Assembly: GCA_937864175.1 (NCBI GenBank)
Contig: CALMJH010000075.1
Location: 1-62,817, forward strand
From: an uncultured Burkholderiales bacterium
GTDB lineage: Bacteria; Pseudomonadota; Gammaproteobacteria; Burkholderiales; Burkholderiaceae_A
Length of the DNA stretch: 62,817 nt
Reading direction: 5' to 3'
Made by a program: the position numbers and the translations under genes. This document shows positions 7,284-15,746 of the stretch, piece by piece. Under the pieces are notes generated by a model that saw only the letters and a list, made by a program, of their open reading frames with translations, ran no database searches and had not been told where the DNA came from. Every line of letters starts with the position of its first letter. Position 1 is the first letter of the stretch.

Positions 7284-7857
7284 GACCTGCGCGTGGTCCA
7301 GGCTGGTCCTGGCCAGCCTGCTGGTTGTCAGTGCCAGTTGGCCTCTGGCAGGGCAAGCCAACCCATCCTCCCCGGTGCCCGTCGACTCTTCAGCCAGTCT
7401 GCAGGCACTGCAGGGGCTCTCTCAGGTAGGCAAGGGGGTCCTTCGAGTCTTTGGCTTTCAGGTCTACCAGGCTCGGCTACTGGCCCAGAATCCCGCAGGC
7501 CTCAAGCCAGACCAGTCCCCCTACGGCCAGCGCTTCGCACTGTCTCTCACCTACTCCAGAAAAATTCGGGGCCAAGACATCGGCGAGACCTCTCGCGAGG
7601 AAATGGCACGTCTGCATGAGGGGCCTCTGCCGGCTGCCTGGCTGACCACCCTCTCGAGACTCTTTCCGGATGTGAAGGCAGGTGACGAGATTATCGGTCT
7701 CTATTCCCCGGGGCAGGGCGTCACTTTCTTGCTCAATGGGGCCGTCTTGGGCCAGGTGGCGGATCCTGCTTTTGCCCAGACTTTCTTTGACATCTGGCTC
7801 TCACCCAAGACCCGTAAGCCCGACCTCAGGGCTGCCCTGCTCGGACTCGAGCGGTGA
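7243..7857 (+). CDS. Chalcone-isomerase-like periplasmic protein
   Basis: A 204-residue protein with an N-terminal hydrophobic export signal (RLVLASLLVVSASWPLAGQA) and a chalcone-isomerase-like fold suggested by GKGVLRVFGFQVYQARLL, FALSLTYSRKIRG and SPGQGVTFLLNG. Family members in bacteria are not chalcone isomerases; a fatty-acid-binding role is known for related plant folds. It overlaps the methyltransferase gene by 41 bases and sits in a lipid-modification gene run, so lipid handling in the periplasm is plausible. Confidence 0.72.
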   Translation: MSFNTPWKSPSNPKTCAWSRLVLASLLVVSASWPLAGQANPSSPVPVDSSASLQALQGLSQVGKGVLRVFGFQVYQARLLAQNPAGLKPDQSPYGQRFALSLTYSRKIRGQDIGETSREEMARLHEGPLPAAWLTTLSRLFPDVKAGDEIIGLYSPGQGVTFLLNGAVLGQVADPAFAQTFFDIWLSPKTRKPDLRAALLGLER

Positions 7858-9185
7858 CCCAGGCATCGGCCGTCTCAACCCAGCAGCTCTGGCGATATGC
7901 CAGCGTCGGCCTGGTGACGGCTGCGGCAAGCCTGCCGCTCTACATGCTGGTGCCACACCTCTATGCCAATGAATTCGGGGCCTCACTGACTGCCATCGGC
8001 CTGCTGCTGATGGCAATTAGGCTGCTCGACGCCTGGACAGACCCCTGGTTTGGTCGGCGCATCGACCAGACCTCCAGCCGGCGATTTGAGCGCTGGATGC
8101 AGCCCGCGTTAATCCTGCTCACCCTTGGATTCTGGGCTCTGGTCTTCCCGCCAAGCCTAGTCCGAGACGACCAGCTGCTGCTCGTCTACCTGGCGGTCAC
8201 CACGCTGCTGGTCTCTCTTAGCAACGGTGTGGTCACCGTAGCCCACCAAGCCTGGCCAGTTCAATGGGTGGGGCTGCACCCAGACCAGCTTCGTCTGGTG
8301 AGCGCCCGTGAATTTTTAAGTCTGGTGGGCGTCATTGCCGCCGCAGGCTTGGCGGCCGCAGACGCCCGGCTCGGACTGCTGGTGCTCTTGAGCCTCTCGG
8401 CTCTGGGGGCCACCCTTGCCATCAAGGGACTACCCGGCCAGCAGGCCTCAGAGACGGGCGACCCACACAAGGCAGCATTCGAGACCGGTCCCTCCGGTGG
8501 AGTCGAGACAGAGGGCCGCACTGAGTCCGGGGCGTCCGGGGCTTCAGGCGTTCGGGGGCTCTTGGTCATGCTGACAATCAATGCCCTGGCCAATGCCATC
8601 CCGGCAACCCTCTTTCTGTTTTTTGTCACGGACTATCTCCAGGCCGACCGGTCCACGGCCTCGGCGCTCCTGGTGGCCTATTTTCTGGCAGCCCTTGGCA
8701 GCATTCCTCTCTGGCAGGGGCCCCTCAAACGCCTCGGTCCTGACAAGACCCTGATGCTCTCGATGGCCATTGGATTTGCGAGCTTCATCTGGGTACTGCT
8801 GCTGCCCACCGATGGCCTGATCTGGTTTGGGCTGATCTGCCTGCTCACGGGCGCCGCCCTGGGCGCAGAACTGATCTGTCCCGGCCTGCTGCTGGCCCAG
8901 AGGCTTCGCCAAGACTCCACCAACCCCCATCGGCTGGGCAGTGGACTCGCCTTTGGTCAGTGGCAACTGCTCGCCAAGTGCAGCCTTGCTCTAGCTGCGG
9001 GGCTCTGCCTGCCAGCCCTGGCGCAGCTGGGCTACACCCCAGGAGACTCCCAGACGAGTGAGTCACTACTCTGGGTCTACGCTGGACTTCCCTGTCTGCT
9101 CAAGGCCCTGGCCATCGGCCTTCAGGCCCGGCAGCTGCAAAACGCCTCTCCCCTCAACAAGGATCCTTTCCATGCCTCTTCTTAG
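7854..9185 (+). CDS. MFS transporter, GPH/MFS_2-like
   Basis: A 443-residue polytopic protein with about twelve hydrophobic segments and a polar central loop at roughly residues 200-235. The segment RLLDAWTDPWFGRRIDQTS matches the D-x-x-x-D-P motif of the glycoside-pentoside-hexuronide/lipid symporter branch. Similar transporters accompany CFA-like genes in singlet-oxygen regulons. The substrate cannot be read from the sequence; a lipid or lipid precursor is one possibility given the neighbours. GTG start overlaps the upstream stop (GTGA). Confidence 0.8.
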   Translation: MTQASAVSTQQLWRYASVGLVTAAASLPLYMLVPHLYANEFGASLTAIGLLLMAIRLLDAWTDPWFGRRIDQTSSRRFERWMQPALILLTLGFWALVFPPSLVRDDQLLLVYLAVTTLLVSLSNGVVTVAHQAWPVQWVGLHPDQLRLVSAREFLSLVGVIAAAGLAAADARLGLLVLLSLSALGATLAIKGLPGQQASETGDPHKAAFETGPSGGVETEGRTESGASGASGVRGLLVMLTINALANAIPATLFLFFVTDYLQADRSTASALLVAYFLAALGSIPLWQGPLKRLGPDKTLMLSMAIGFASFIWVLLLPTDGLIWFGLICLLTGAALGAELICPGLLLAQRLRQDSTNPHRLGSGLAFGQWQLLAKCSLALAAGLCLPALAQLGYTPGDSQTSESLLWVYAGLPCLLKALAIGLQARQLQNASPLNKDPFHASS

Positions 9186-9726
9186 CCTGCTGCCCCGCCG
9201 TCTGGGGTTTGTCCTTCTGATGTTCTTACTAGCCCTTACCGGCTGCGCGAGCCACGACATGAAACAGTATGCAGACCAGACCCCTCGCCTTGACCTTGCT
9301 CAATACTTCAACGGTCGAACAACCGGCTGGGGAATGGTTCAAGACCGATTCGGCAACATCACACGCCGCTTTGTTGTTCAGATTGAAGGCCGCTTTTCCG
9401 GCCAACAGGGCGAACTCGATGAACGCTTTGAATGGTCTGATGGGGAGCGTCAACGTCGGGTCTGGCGACTCACCCGTCAGTCCGACGGCCTGTGGACTGG
9501 CCAGGCGGACGACGTCATTGGCCAGGCGAAAGGGGAGATCAGTGGCAACGTTCTGCGGTGGCAGTACACGCTCGCCGTGCCAGTCAAAGGCCGGACCATC
9601 GAGATGCAATTTGACGACGTGATGGTGCTCATCGACGACCAGGTCCTGCTCAACAGAGCCGCCTTTAGCAAGTGGGGCATCCGACTTGGCGAAGTCAGCC
9701 TGTCCTTCCGAAAAGCCCAGCCCTAG
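9172..9726 (+). CDS. DUF3833 family lipoprotein
   Basis: A 184-residue protein with a lipoprotein signal and lipobox (LALTGC, Cys near residue 24), so it is probably lipid-anchored in the periplasm. The mature part (YFNGRTTGWGMVQDRFG, followed by FEWSDGERQRRVW and MQFDDVMVLIDD) matches DUF3833, a beta-rich family commonly found with SDR and CFA-like genes. Function unknown. The ATG overlaps the transporter gene by 14 bases. Confidence 0.8.
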   Translation: MPLLSLLPRRLGFVLLMFLLALTGCASHDMKQYADQTPRLDLAQYFNGRTTGWGMVQDRFGNITRRFVVQIEGRFSGQQGELDERFEWSDGERQRRVWRLTRQSDGLWTGQADDVIGQAKGEISGNVLRWQYTLAVPVKGRTIEMQFDDVMVLIDDQVLLNRAAFSKWGIRLGEVSLSFRKAQP

Positions 9727-9735
9727 CGATGCCAG

Positions 9736-10530
9736 ATGTGGACCAGTAACCATCCCATCCGCCAGTGGCGAGGACGCCGCGTCTGGCTCATCGGGGCCTC
9801 CGATGGCATCGGCCTGGCCCTTGGTCGCGAGTTGCTCAAGCAGGGGGCCAGCCTGGTGGTCTCAGCCCGCCGCGCCGAGGCATTAAGCCAGGAATTCCCA
9901 GAGCCCTCGGTAACCAAGTGCCCTCTCGATGTCACAGACCCGAGGAGCCTCCAGCAGACCATCAGACACCTGCAGCAGATCGAGCAGCTCCCAGATGTGG
10001 TGATCTGGCTTGTGGGCCAATACGAGCCCTCGCCTCTTCTGGAACTACAGCCCGAGAGGGCCAAGGCCGTCTTGCAGGTGAACCTGTTGTCAGCCTATGA
10101 CGCACTGGCAGCCGTCTTGCCCATCTGGCAGGAGGCTCTTGGACAGCACCGCTGGCCCTTTCGGCCACACTGGGTGTTTTTCTCGAGCGTGGCTGGCTAC
10201 CGTGGCCTGCCCATGGCCGCAGACTACGGCGCCTCCAAGGCTGGTCTCACCTACCTGGCCCAGGTCGCACACCTCGAACTCCAGCCCAGAGGAATCGACG
10301 TCTCGGTCGTCTGCCCGGGCTTCGTCCAGACTCGACTCACCCAGAAAAACCAGTTTGAAATGCCCGGCCTGCTGTCCCCGGACCAGGCTGCCCAGGCAAC
10401 CCTGCGGGGCCTGGCCAGCGGCGCCTTTGAGATTCACTATCCCTTCAGGCTTAGCGGTTTTCTCAAGCTCCTGGGTCTGCTGCCCATCGGCCTTTACCTG
10501 CGGCTCGTCCGTAGGCTCACCCGGGCCTAG
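9736..10530 (+). CDS. Short-chain dehydrogenase/reductase
   Basis: A 264-residue classical SDR. The NAD(P) motif GASDGIG is near residue 20, the active-site Ser is in FFSSVAGYRG and the catalytic pair is YGASK; an Arg pair after the first strand (SARRAEAL) favours NADPH. The C-terminal 25 residues are hydrophobic (LSGFLKLLGLLPIGLYLRL), suggesting membrane association, which suits a lipid-derived substrate. It follows the DUF3833 gene by 9 bases in the same operon. Confidence 0.87.
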   Translation: MWTSNHPIRQWRGRRVWLIGASDGIGLALGRELLKQGASLVVSARRAEALSQEFPEPSVTKCPLDVTDPRSLQQTIRHLQQIEQLPDVVIWLVGQYEPSPLLELQPERAKAVLQVNLLSAYDALAAVLPIWQEALGQHRWPFRPHWVFFSSVAGYRGLPMAADYGASKAGLTYLAQVAHLELQPRGIDVSVVCPGFVQTRLTQKNQFEMPGLLSPDQAAQATLRGLASGAFEIHYPFRLSGFLKLLGLLPIGLYLRLVRRLTRA

Positions 10531-10560
10531 ACCCCACCCTGGTCTGCGACAATTCTCACT

Positions 10561-11040
10561 ATGACGACTGACCACTGGCTCGCCGACTTTCAGACCTCTT
10601 TTGCGCAGGCTGCCACCGATCTGAACCTACAGACCCTGGACCGGCTGGTCGACTTCTACGTGCCCGAGGCCCTCTTTGTGGATCCTTTTGCCCAACTCAG
10701 AGGGCGCGCGGCCATTCGGGCCAGCTACCGCAGCATGCTGGTCAACCTTCATGGGGCCCATTTTGTCTGCGAGGACTGGGCCCAACTAAAGACCTCTGGG
10801 CCCTCACCCGAGACAATGCTGACCTGGCAATTTCGATTCAAGGTCCGGTCTAACACCCCAGAGGTCTGCATCCTGGGAGCCAGTCGCCTGCGGCTTGATG
10901 CAGACCGTCGGGCAATCGCCTTTCACCAAGACTACTGGGACGGCAGTGCCCTGCTCGAGGTCTTGCCAGCCGTGGGCTGGCTGGTCCGAGGACTGAAAAA
11001 ACGCGTGGCCAACGCAAGCCATGTCATGGAAAAGTCGTAA
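10561..11040 (+). CDS. SnoaL-like/NTF2-fold protein
   Basis: A 159-residue protein with the NTF2/SnoaL pattern: an N-terminal helix pair, then LVDFYVPEALFVDPFAQLRGRAAIRASYRSM, and strands ending in IAFHQDYWDGSALLEVLP. Such small folds act as polyketide-cyclase-like enzymes, isomerases or ligand binders; nothing here decides between them. It occurs with SDR and CFA-like genes in related clusters. It starts 30 bases after the SDR stop. Confidence 0.7.
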   Translation: MTTDHWLADFQTSFAQAATDLNLQTLDRLVDFYVPEALFVDPFAQLRGRAAIRASYRSMLVNLHGAHFVCEDWAQLKTSGPSPETMLTWQFRFKVRSNTPEVCILGASRLRLDADRRAIAFHQDYWDGSALLEVLPAVGWLVRGLKKRVANASHVMEKS

Positions 11041-11081
11041 AACTTGCCTAGAATCGTCATATTTGACCTAGGGATTCCACG

Positions 11082-11966
11082 ATGAAGACCGTTCCCGCAG
11101 ACCAGATGCTCTACCCCGACCTCTTTCGCGCCTTCGAGCGCGTCCGGTGGGACCTTGAGCGCGACATCCCGTGGGACCAGTTCGACGGCAGCCAGCTTAC
11201 GGACGAGCAGGCCCTCACCATCAAGATGAATGCCATCACCGAGTGGGCTGCCCTGCCTGCTACCGAGATGTTTCTTCGCGACAACCGCAACGACAGCGAC
11301 TTCTCAGCCTTCATGTCGGTCTGGTTTTACGAAGAGCAAAAACACAGCCTGGTCCTGATGGAGTACCTGCGCCGCTTCCGTCCAGAGCTGCTGCCGACCG
11401 AGTCAGAGCTTCATGCAGTTCGATTTGACTTCGACCCGGCCCCGGCCCTCGAGACTTTGATGCTGCACTTCTGCGGGGAAATCCGACTCAACCACTGGTA
11501 CCGGTGCGCAGCCCAATGGCATACCGAGCCCGTAATCAAGTCCATCTACGAGACCATCGCAAAAGATGAGGCCCGCCATGGCGGAGCCTACCTGCGTTAC
11601 ATGAAAAAAGCCCTGGGTCAGACGGGCGATATCGCGAAAGCCGCCTTTGCAAAGATTGGGGTCCTGATGGCCTCGGCAAGCCGAACCTCCAAGGCCCTTC
11701 ATCCCACCAACCTCCATGTGAACCAGGCCCTCTTTCCAAACGACACGGTCCAGAGCCGAATGCCCGAACCGGGCTGGCTCGAGCAGTGGCTCGACCACCA
11801 GATCGTCTTCGATGCCGGTTGGGAGAAAAAGGTCGCCGAGCGCATCCTGCACAACCTCAGCCTCTTGTTTGAGCAGCCCTTCCAGTCCGTTCAAGAGCTC
11901 AACCGGTTTCGCAAGCAGGCTCTGGCCAATCTCGCCAGCGCGCCGGCCCAAGGCCAGGCCGCCTAG
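11082..11966 (+). CDS. Ferritin-like di-iron protein
   Basis: A 294-residue helical protein with two carboxylate-histidine pairs typical of di-iron oxygenases and desaturases: EEQKH at residues 84-88 and DEARH at 162-166, with further carboxylates at Glu54 and Glu133 in suitable positions. This resembles acyl-ACP desaturase/AurF-type folds more than iron-storage ferritin. It lies 41 bases after the SnoaL-like gene in the same direction, so it may be the last gene of the light-type operon and could supply an oxygen-dependent step. The spacer contains ATTTGACCTAGG (11061-11072), faintly like the TTTGACTAGAA at the litR promoter. Confidence 0.75.
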   Translation: MKTVPADQMLYPDLFRAFERVRWDLERDIPWDQFDGSQLTDEQALTIKMNAITEWAALPATEMFLRDNRNDSDFSAFMSVWFYEEQKHSLVLMEYLRRFRPELLPTESELHAVRFDFDPAPALETLMLHFCGEIRLNHWYRCAAQWHTEPVIKSIYETIAKDEARHGGAYLRYMKKALGQTGDIAKAAFAKIGVLMASASRTSKALHPTNLHVNQALFPNDTVQSRMPEPGWLEQWLDHQIVFDAGWEKKVAERILHNLSLLFEQPFQSVQELNRFRKQALANLASAPAQGQAA

Positions 11967-12016
11967 GCCCCTCGTCTGCAATCGCCGTTGCCGACCCTCT
12001 CTTGACGCGATCGCGC

Positions 12017-12523
12017 ATGGCCCCGGCATTCGAGTCCAAGCTGCAGCCGCCGCTGGATTCGGCCGGCCAACTCGACCCTTCTTTTCAGCAGGCTCTGGCC
12101 CATCTGGCGCGTCCGCTGGTCTTTACCAATGGGGTCTTTGACCTGCTCCACCGCGGCCATGTGACTTACCTGGCGCAGGCCCGGGCCAAGGGCGCAAGCC
12201 TTGTGGTGGCCCTCAACAGCGATGACTCGGTCAGAAGACTCGGCAAGGGGGACGACAGGCCCATTCATCCGCTTGAGGACCGTCAGGCCGTGATCGCGGC
12301 GCTTGGCTGCGTTGATCTGGTGACGAGCTTCTCCGAAGACACACCCCTTCGACTCATCCTTGCGATTCAGCCCGAGATTCTTGTAAAGGGCGGTGACTGG
12401 CCAGTCGATGAGATCGTCGGAGCCCGTGAGGTTCGGGCCGCAGGTGGAGAGGTCTACGCCATCGCCTTTGAACACCAGCGCTCGACGACCGAGACCCTCA
12501 AGAAGATTCGGCAAGCACCCTGA
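12017..12523 (+). CDS. rfaE2: D-glycero-beta-D-manno-heptose 1-phosphate adenylyltransferase (HldE C-domain type)
   Basis: A 168-residue nucleotidyltransferase of the RfaE2/HldC type, which activates heptose 1-phosphate for lipopolysaccharide core synthesis. The nucleotide-binding signature is FTNGVFDLLHRGHVTYL (HxGH equivalent), and KGGDW and the STT motif (ERST-type, HQRSTTETLKK) close the domain. Only the transferase domain is present, as is usual when the kinase is a separate gene. ATG 12017 was preferred to TTG 12002. Its 3' end overlaps the convergent coaX by 26 bases. Confidence 0.88.
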   Translation: MAPAFESKLQPPLDSAGQLDPSFQQALAHLARPLVFTNGVFDLLHRGHVTYLAQARAKGASLVVALNSDDSVRRLGKGDDRPIHPLEDRQAVIAALGCVDLVTSFSEDTPLRLILAIQPEILVKGGDWPVDEIVGAREVRAAGGEVYAIAFEHQRSTTETLKKIRQAP

Positions 12524-13379
12524 GGCCCAGGAAAACCAGGTCCTCCGCCTGAACGACGGCCTGACGCGCAACGAGTCGGCCCTCGGGGTCCAGACGAGCC
12601 AAAGCCTCAGACCAGGCGCTGGCCTGGCCCCCATGGACCATCACGGCGTCCAGAGGGCCTGCCCAGGCCATTGGGCCTGCCTGAGCAGCAGCAATCCCCG
12701 CCTGGACGGCTCCAACCGAGTCGATCGCCAGACCGGCTGCTAAAGGCCGGCCGATCGACTCCTCCACATAGGCCGCCAGATCAGCGGTCTGCTGCGCCAG
12801 GGCCAAGCGCATCAGATCAAAGCCCGGATAAATCAGTCCCCCCGTGAGCTGCCCGCGCCAGCCCCCCTCGAGGCGGCTGATCGCGAGGCGATCCAAGACC
12901 GTTGCCGTACCTGCGGAGACGAGCCCAAGCTGAGCCTTACCGCTATCAGAAGGCCCAGCCTCTGCACCACCCAGATCCGCAGCCCACTTCACCAGGGCCC
13001 CCAGGGCGGCAAGCCAGCGATCAGTCCCCAATCGGGCGGGCTCCAGATACTGCTGCTCGAGAAAGAACTGCTGACCGGCCCACTGGACCTGCAGGCTCGA
13101 ATCGGCCAAGGGCCAACGAATCGTCAAGCCCATCTCTTGCCTTAGTCGCGTCTCAAGTTCCTGGGCCAAGGCCCGAGGGCCCACCCGGCAGCCAATGGCC
13201 TGGCCGTCTTTGGCCGATGACCACTGGTCTGCGGCTGCCTGTAGGCGTTGCATCAGGCCTGTCCAGTTCGGCTCTGAGACCGGGAGGTGGCCTTCGTCCT
13301 CTACGAGATCGCCTTGCAATACCCGCCACTTCAGCCGGGTGTTGCCAAGGTCAAACAAGATCCGTAAGGGCCTGGCCAT
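12498..13379 (-). CDS. coaX: Type III pantothenate kinase
   Basis: A 293-residue enzyme that phosphorylates pantothenate in the first step of coenzyme A synthesis. The ASKHA-fold motifs are present: FDLGNTRLKW (phosphate 1), LGTDRWLAALGA, SAGTATVLD (phosphate 2) and GGLIYPGFDLM. ATG 13379 lies 1 base beyond the birA stop; an in-frame TTG at 13391 would overlap birA. The birA-coaX pair is a common betaproteobacterial arrangement of cofactor genes. Confidence 0.9.
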   Translation of the reverse strand: MARPLRILFDLGNTRLKWRVLQGDLVEDEGHLPVSEPNWTGLMQRLQAAADQWSSAKDGQAIGCRVGPRALAQELETRLRQEMGLTIRWPLADSSLQVQWAGQQFFLEQQYLEPARLGTDRWLAALGALVKWAADLGGAEAGPSDSGKAQLGLVSAGTATVLDRLAISRLEGGWRGQLTGGLIYPGFDLMRLALAQQTADLAAYVEESIGRPLAAGLAIDSVGAVQAGIAAAQAGPMAWAGPLDAVMVHGGQASAWSEALARLDPEGRLVARQAVVQAEDLVFLGLRVLAESS

Positions 13380-13380
13380 G

Positions 13381-14178
13381 CTAGGCCCCAAACCCTAGGG
13401 GCAGGGCCGGCCGGACCCGGACCTCTCCGATGCGAATCACCAGGGCCTGCTGGCCGCAGACCACCCGAAGCCCCCCGTCATCAGCCAAGCCCTGGGCCAC
13501 CGCCTCGCTTTGTTGGCCAGTCGCGAGAGTCAGCACCACTGGCTGGTTGCGCAGGGCATCACGGCCATGGAAGGCCTGGCGAAGGGCCTGCAGGGCCAGC
13601 GATCGGGTCTTGGCCTCCATGGCCTCAAACTCTGCCAGCCAGCCCCAGAGCGTCTCGGCAATCGGCCGGGCGAGGTCAGTGGCCACCAGGCCGTGGTGGG
13701 CCTCGGTAAACAATTCGGCTGCCGAAAAGTCGGCGGGCAACGCGTCGCCCCAGCGGCCGTTAAGGCCAACACCGATCAGCAGCCACCAGGCCTGCTGAAT
13801 CTGGCGGCACTCCACCAGCAGGCCCGCCACTTTTTTCCCGCCCAACAGCAAGTCATTGGGCCACTTCAGTTGACACTGCGGCAGGGGTCCGAGCCTGGCC
13901 TCGAGGGCCCGGACGACCAAGACACTCATGTAGACCGGCCAGGCGACGGCGGCGCCAGGGCCGGCCAGTCCTGCTGACAGTGGCCATGCACAGGTCAGGG
14001 CAAGATGATCAGGTGCGGACAGCCAGCGCCGGCCATGGCTGCCACGGCCATGCCGCTGCTGGCCGCCATAAAGGCCGAAAGGCTGTCGAGTCCCGGTTGT
14101 CAGGATTCGCTCAACTGCCTGGTCTTGGGTCGATGACGGCAAGACCGTCTCGTCTAGAGGCCACATGATTGGCATCAT
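13381..14178 (-). CDS. birA: Biotin-[acetyl-CoA-carboxylase] ligase, monofunctional
   Basis: A roughly 265-residue biotin protein ligase that attaches biotin to the carboxyl carrier protein via biotinyl-AMP. Motifs: GRGSHGRRWLS (ATP/biotin loop), LKWPNDLLLGGKKVAGLLVE and IGVGLNGR. There is no N-terminal winged helix, so it is unlikely to repress biotin genes as the E. coli protein does. Several in-frame ATG codons (14178, 14175, 14166) are possible starts and none has a clear ribosome-binding site; longer extensions would run into the divergent VanZ gene. Confidence 0.88.
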   Translation of the reverse strand: MMPIMWPLDETVLPSSTQDQAVERILTTGTRQPFGLYGGQQRHGRGSHGRRWLSAPDHLALTCAWPLSAGLAGPGAAVAWPVYMSVLVVRALEARLGPLPQCQLKWPNDLLLGGKKVAGLLVECRQIQQAWWLLIGVGLNGRWGDALPADFSAAELFTEAHHGLVATDLARPIAETLWGWLAEFEAMEAKTRSLALQALRQAFHGRDALRNQPVVLTLATGQQSEAVAQGLADDGGLRVVCGQQALVIRIGEVRVRPALPLGFGA

Positions 14179-14184
14179 ACGGCT

Positions 14185-15420
14185 ATGGCAACGGTGACTC
14201 TCACCCCGGAAAGCAGACGACCAAGGCCTCGACTGGGCCTCTGGGCGGCCTGGGGCACACTGGTCGCAGCGATTGTCATTCTGAGCCTCTACCCTTTCCA
14301 CGGATGGAAGGCCTCGGCCGACCTGCCCTGGTCCTTTCTCTTCAAACCCTTTCCTAAGTACCGGACCAGCTTTGACCTCTGGACCAACCTCCTGGCCTAC
14401 CTGCCATTGGGCTGGGTCACCAGCCGGCTCTTGGTGGCCCGCCACCTGCGCATCCCACAACAGGCTGCCCGGGCCCTCTTCGGCACCCTCCTGGTGGCCC
14501 TTAGCCTCTCGTTTTGTATGGAGGCCCTACAGACCTTTCTGCCCAGCCGACGGTCCCAGTCCCTCGACCTCCTCGCCAATGCGGCTGGCGCGGCTATGGG
14601 CAGCCTGCTGGCCCTGTTGGCGGGTCCGAGGCCAGCCCCCCTAGGCTCGGCGATCTCCCCACTGGACGACCAGGGCACCCATCAGCTCTGGGCGCCCATG
14701 GTCCTCATCGTGCTCTGGTGTCTGGCCCAGGCCGCCCCAATGCGCCTGTGGCCGGGCCTTGGAGACCTGCTGCCCAGTCAGTGGTCCGTTCGGCCATTTG
14801 CCTGGGCCTCGGGGGCTGAGCCCATCGGCGTGATCAGCCTTGCGGAACGGATGCTTACCGAGTCCCTGATGGTCGTTGCGGCCTTGCTGGCCTGGTCCCT
14901 CCTGCTTGAGCGAACTCGACAGCTGTTGGAGCCCCGGTGGTCTTGGATGTCGCGAGGCTCCTGGCCCCTGGTGCTGGTCTTGGGGCTGGTGAGCTCAGGC
15001 CTGCTGAGGCTCGGATGGACCCTGGTCTTGGCCCCGTCCGCAGATTCCATCGAGGGCCTTCGACAGGCGGTCGAAGTCTGGTTAACCGCGGGTGTCCAGA
15101 CGGGCCTGCTCCTCGCGGCCCTCCTAGGGGCTGCATTGGCAGGCCTCAGTCAACAAGGCCAAGCCCGGCTGGTGATGGTGTTGCTGGTGTCCCTGGTGGT
15201 TCTCTCGAGCAGCCAACCCGACAGCGGTTACGACCACCTGCTCTCTCAGGGCTGGTCACAGGGCCAATGGCTGCATCTGCGCGGACTGGCCTCGTGGAGC
15301 GCAGCGGTCTGGCCCCTGGCCTGCTTCGTCTGGCTTGCCTTCATGTCCCTGCCTCGCATCAGGATAAGACCTGGCTCCGTCGGCTCAGCCGGCAAACCCC
15401 CAACAGCAGGCCTAAAATAG
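14185..15420 (+). CDS. VanZ-like multi-pass membrane protein
   Basis: A 411-residue membrane protein. The N-terminal third matches the VanZ-like domain: SLYPFHGW, then FDLWTNLLAYLPLGW, a hydrophobic stretch with CMEALQTFLPSR, and SLDLLANAAGAAMG. The rest has several more hydrophobic segments and no recognised motif, making it about twice as long as a bare VanZ domain. Position before the ferredoxin and hydrolase genes is conserved in Burkholderiales. Function unknown. Confidence 0.82.
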   Translation: MATVTLTPESRRPRPRLGLWAAWGTLVAAIVILSLYPFHGWKASADLPWSFLFKPFPKYRTSFDLWTNLLAYLPLGWVTSRLLVARHLRIPQQAARALFGTLLVALSLSFCMEALQTFLPSRRSQSLDLLANAAGAAMGSLLALLAGPRPAPLGSAISPLDDQGTHQLWAPMVLIVLWCLAQAAPMRLWPGLGDLLPSQWSVRPFAWASGAEPIGVISLAERMLTESLMVVAALLAWSLLLERTRQLLEPRWSWMSRGSWPLVLVLGLVSSGLLRLGWTLVLAPSADSIEGLRQAVEVWLTAGVQTGLLLAALLGAALAGLSQQGQARLVMVLLVSLVVLSSSQPDSGYDHLLSQGWSQGQWLHLRGLASWSAAVWPLACFVWLAFMSLPRIRIRPGSVGSAGKPPTAGLK

Positions 15421-15425
15421 CGGCC

Positions 15426-15734
15426 ATGAGTCACTACGACAAACACGTCTTCTTCTGTGTCAACCAGCGTGAGGCGGGGGCCGACTGCTGCAACCAAGCC
15501 GGTGCATCGGCCCTTCAGGCCTATGCCAAAGACCGTCTCAAGGCCCTTCGTCCCAACCACAACAGCAAGATTCGCATCAACCGTGCGGGCTGCATGGGCC
15601 GCTGCGACGATGGTCCAGTGCTGGTGGTCTACCCCGAGGGCATCTGGTATCGGGTCTTTGACGAATCTGACGTTGAGGAAATTATCCAATCTCACCTGCT
15701 TGGTCAGACCCCGGTTGAGCGACTGAGGATTTAG
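15426..15734 (+). CDS. Thioredoxin-like [2Fe-2S] ferredoxin
   Basis: A 102-residue protein of the thioredoxin-like ferredoxin group. The cluster ligands are spaced as in the family: Cys11 and Cys21-Cys22 in CVNQREAGADCC, and CMGRC near residues 57-61. The ending VEEIIQSHLLGQTPVERLR is typical of the short betaproteobacterial form. The ATG was chosen by homology pattern; longer in-frame extensions overlap the VanZ gene. The electron partner is not known. Confidence 0.87.
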   Translation: MSHYDKHVFFCVNQREAGADCCNQAGASALQAYAKDRLKALRPNHNSKIRINRAGCMGRCDDGPVLVVYPEGIWYRVFDESDVEEIIQSHLLGQTPVERLRI

Positions 15735-15746
15735 GCGCAGCCGGCC

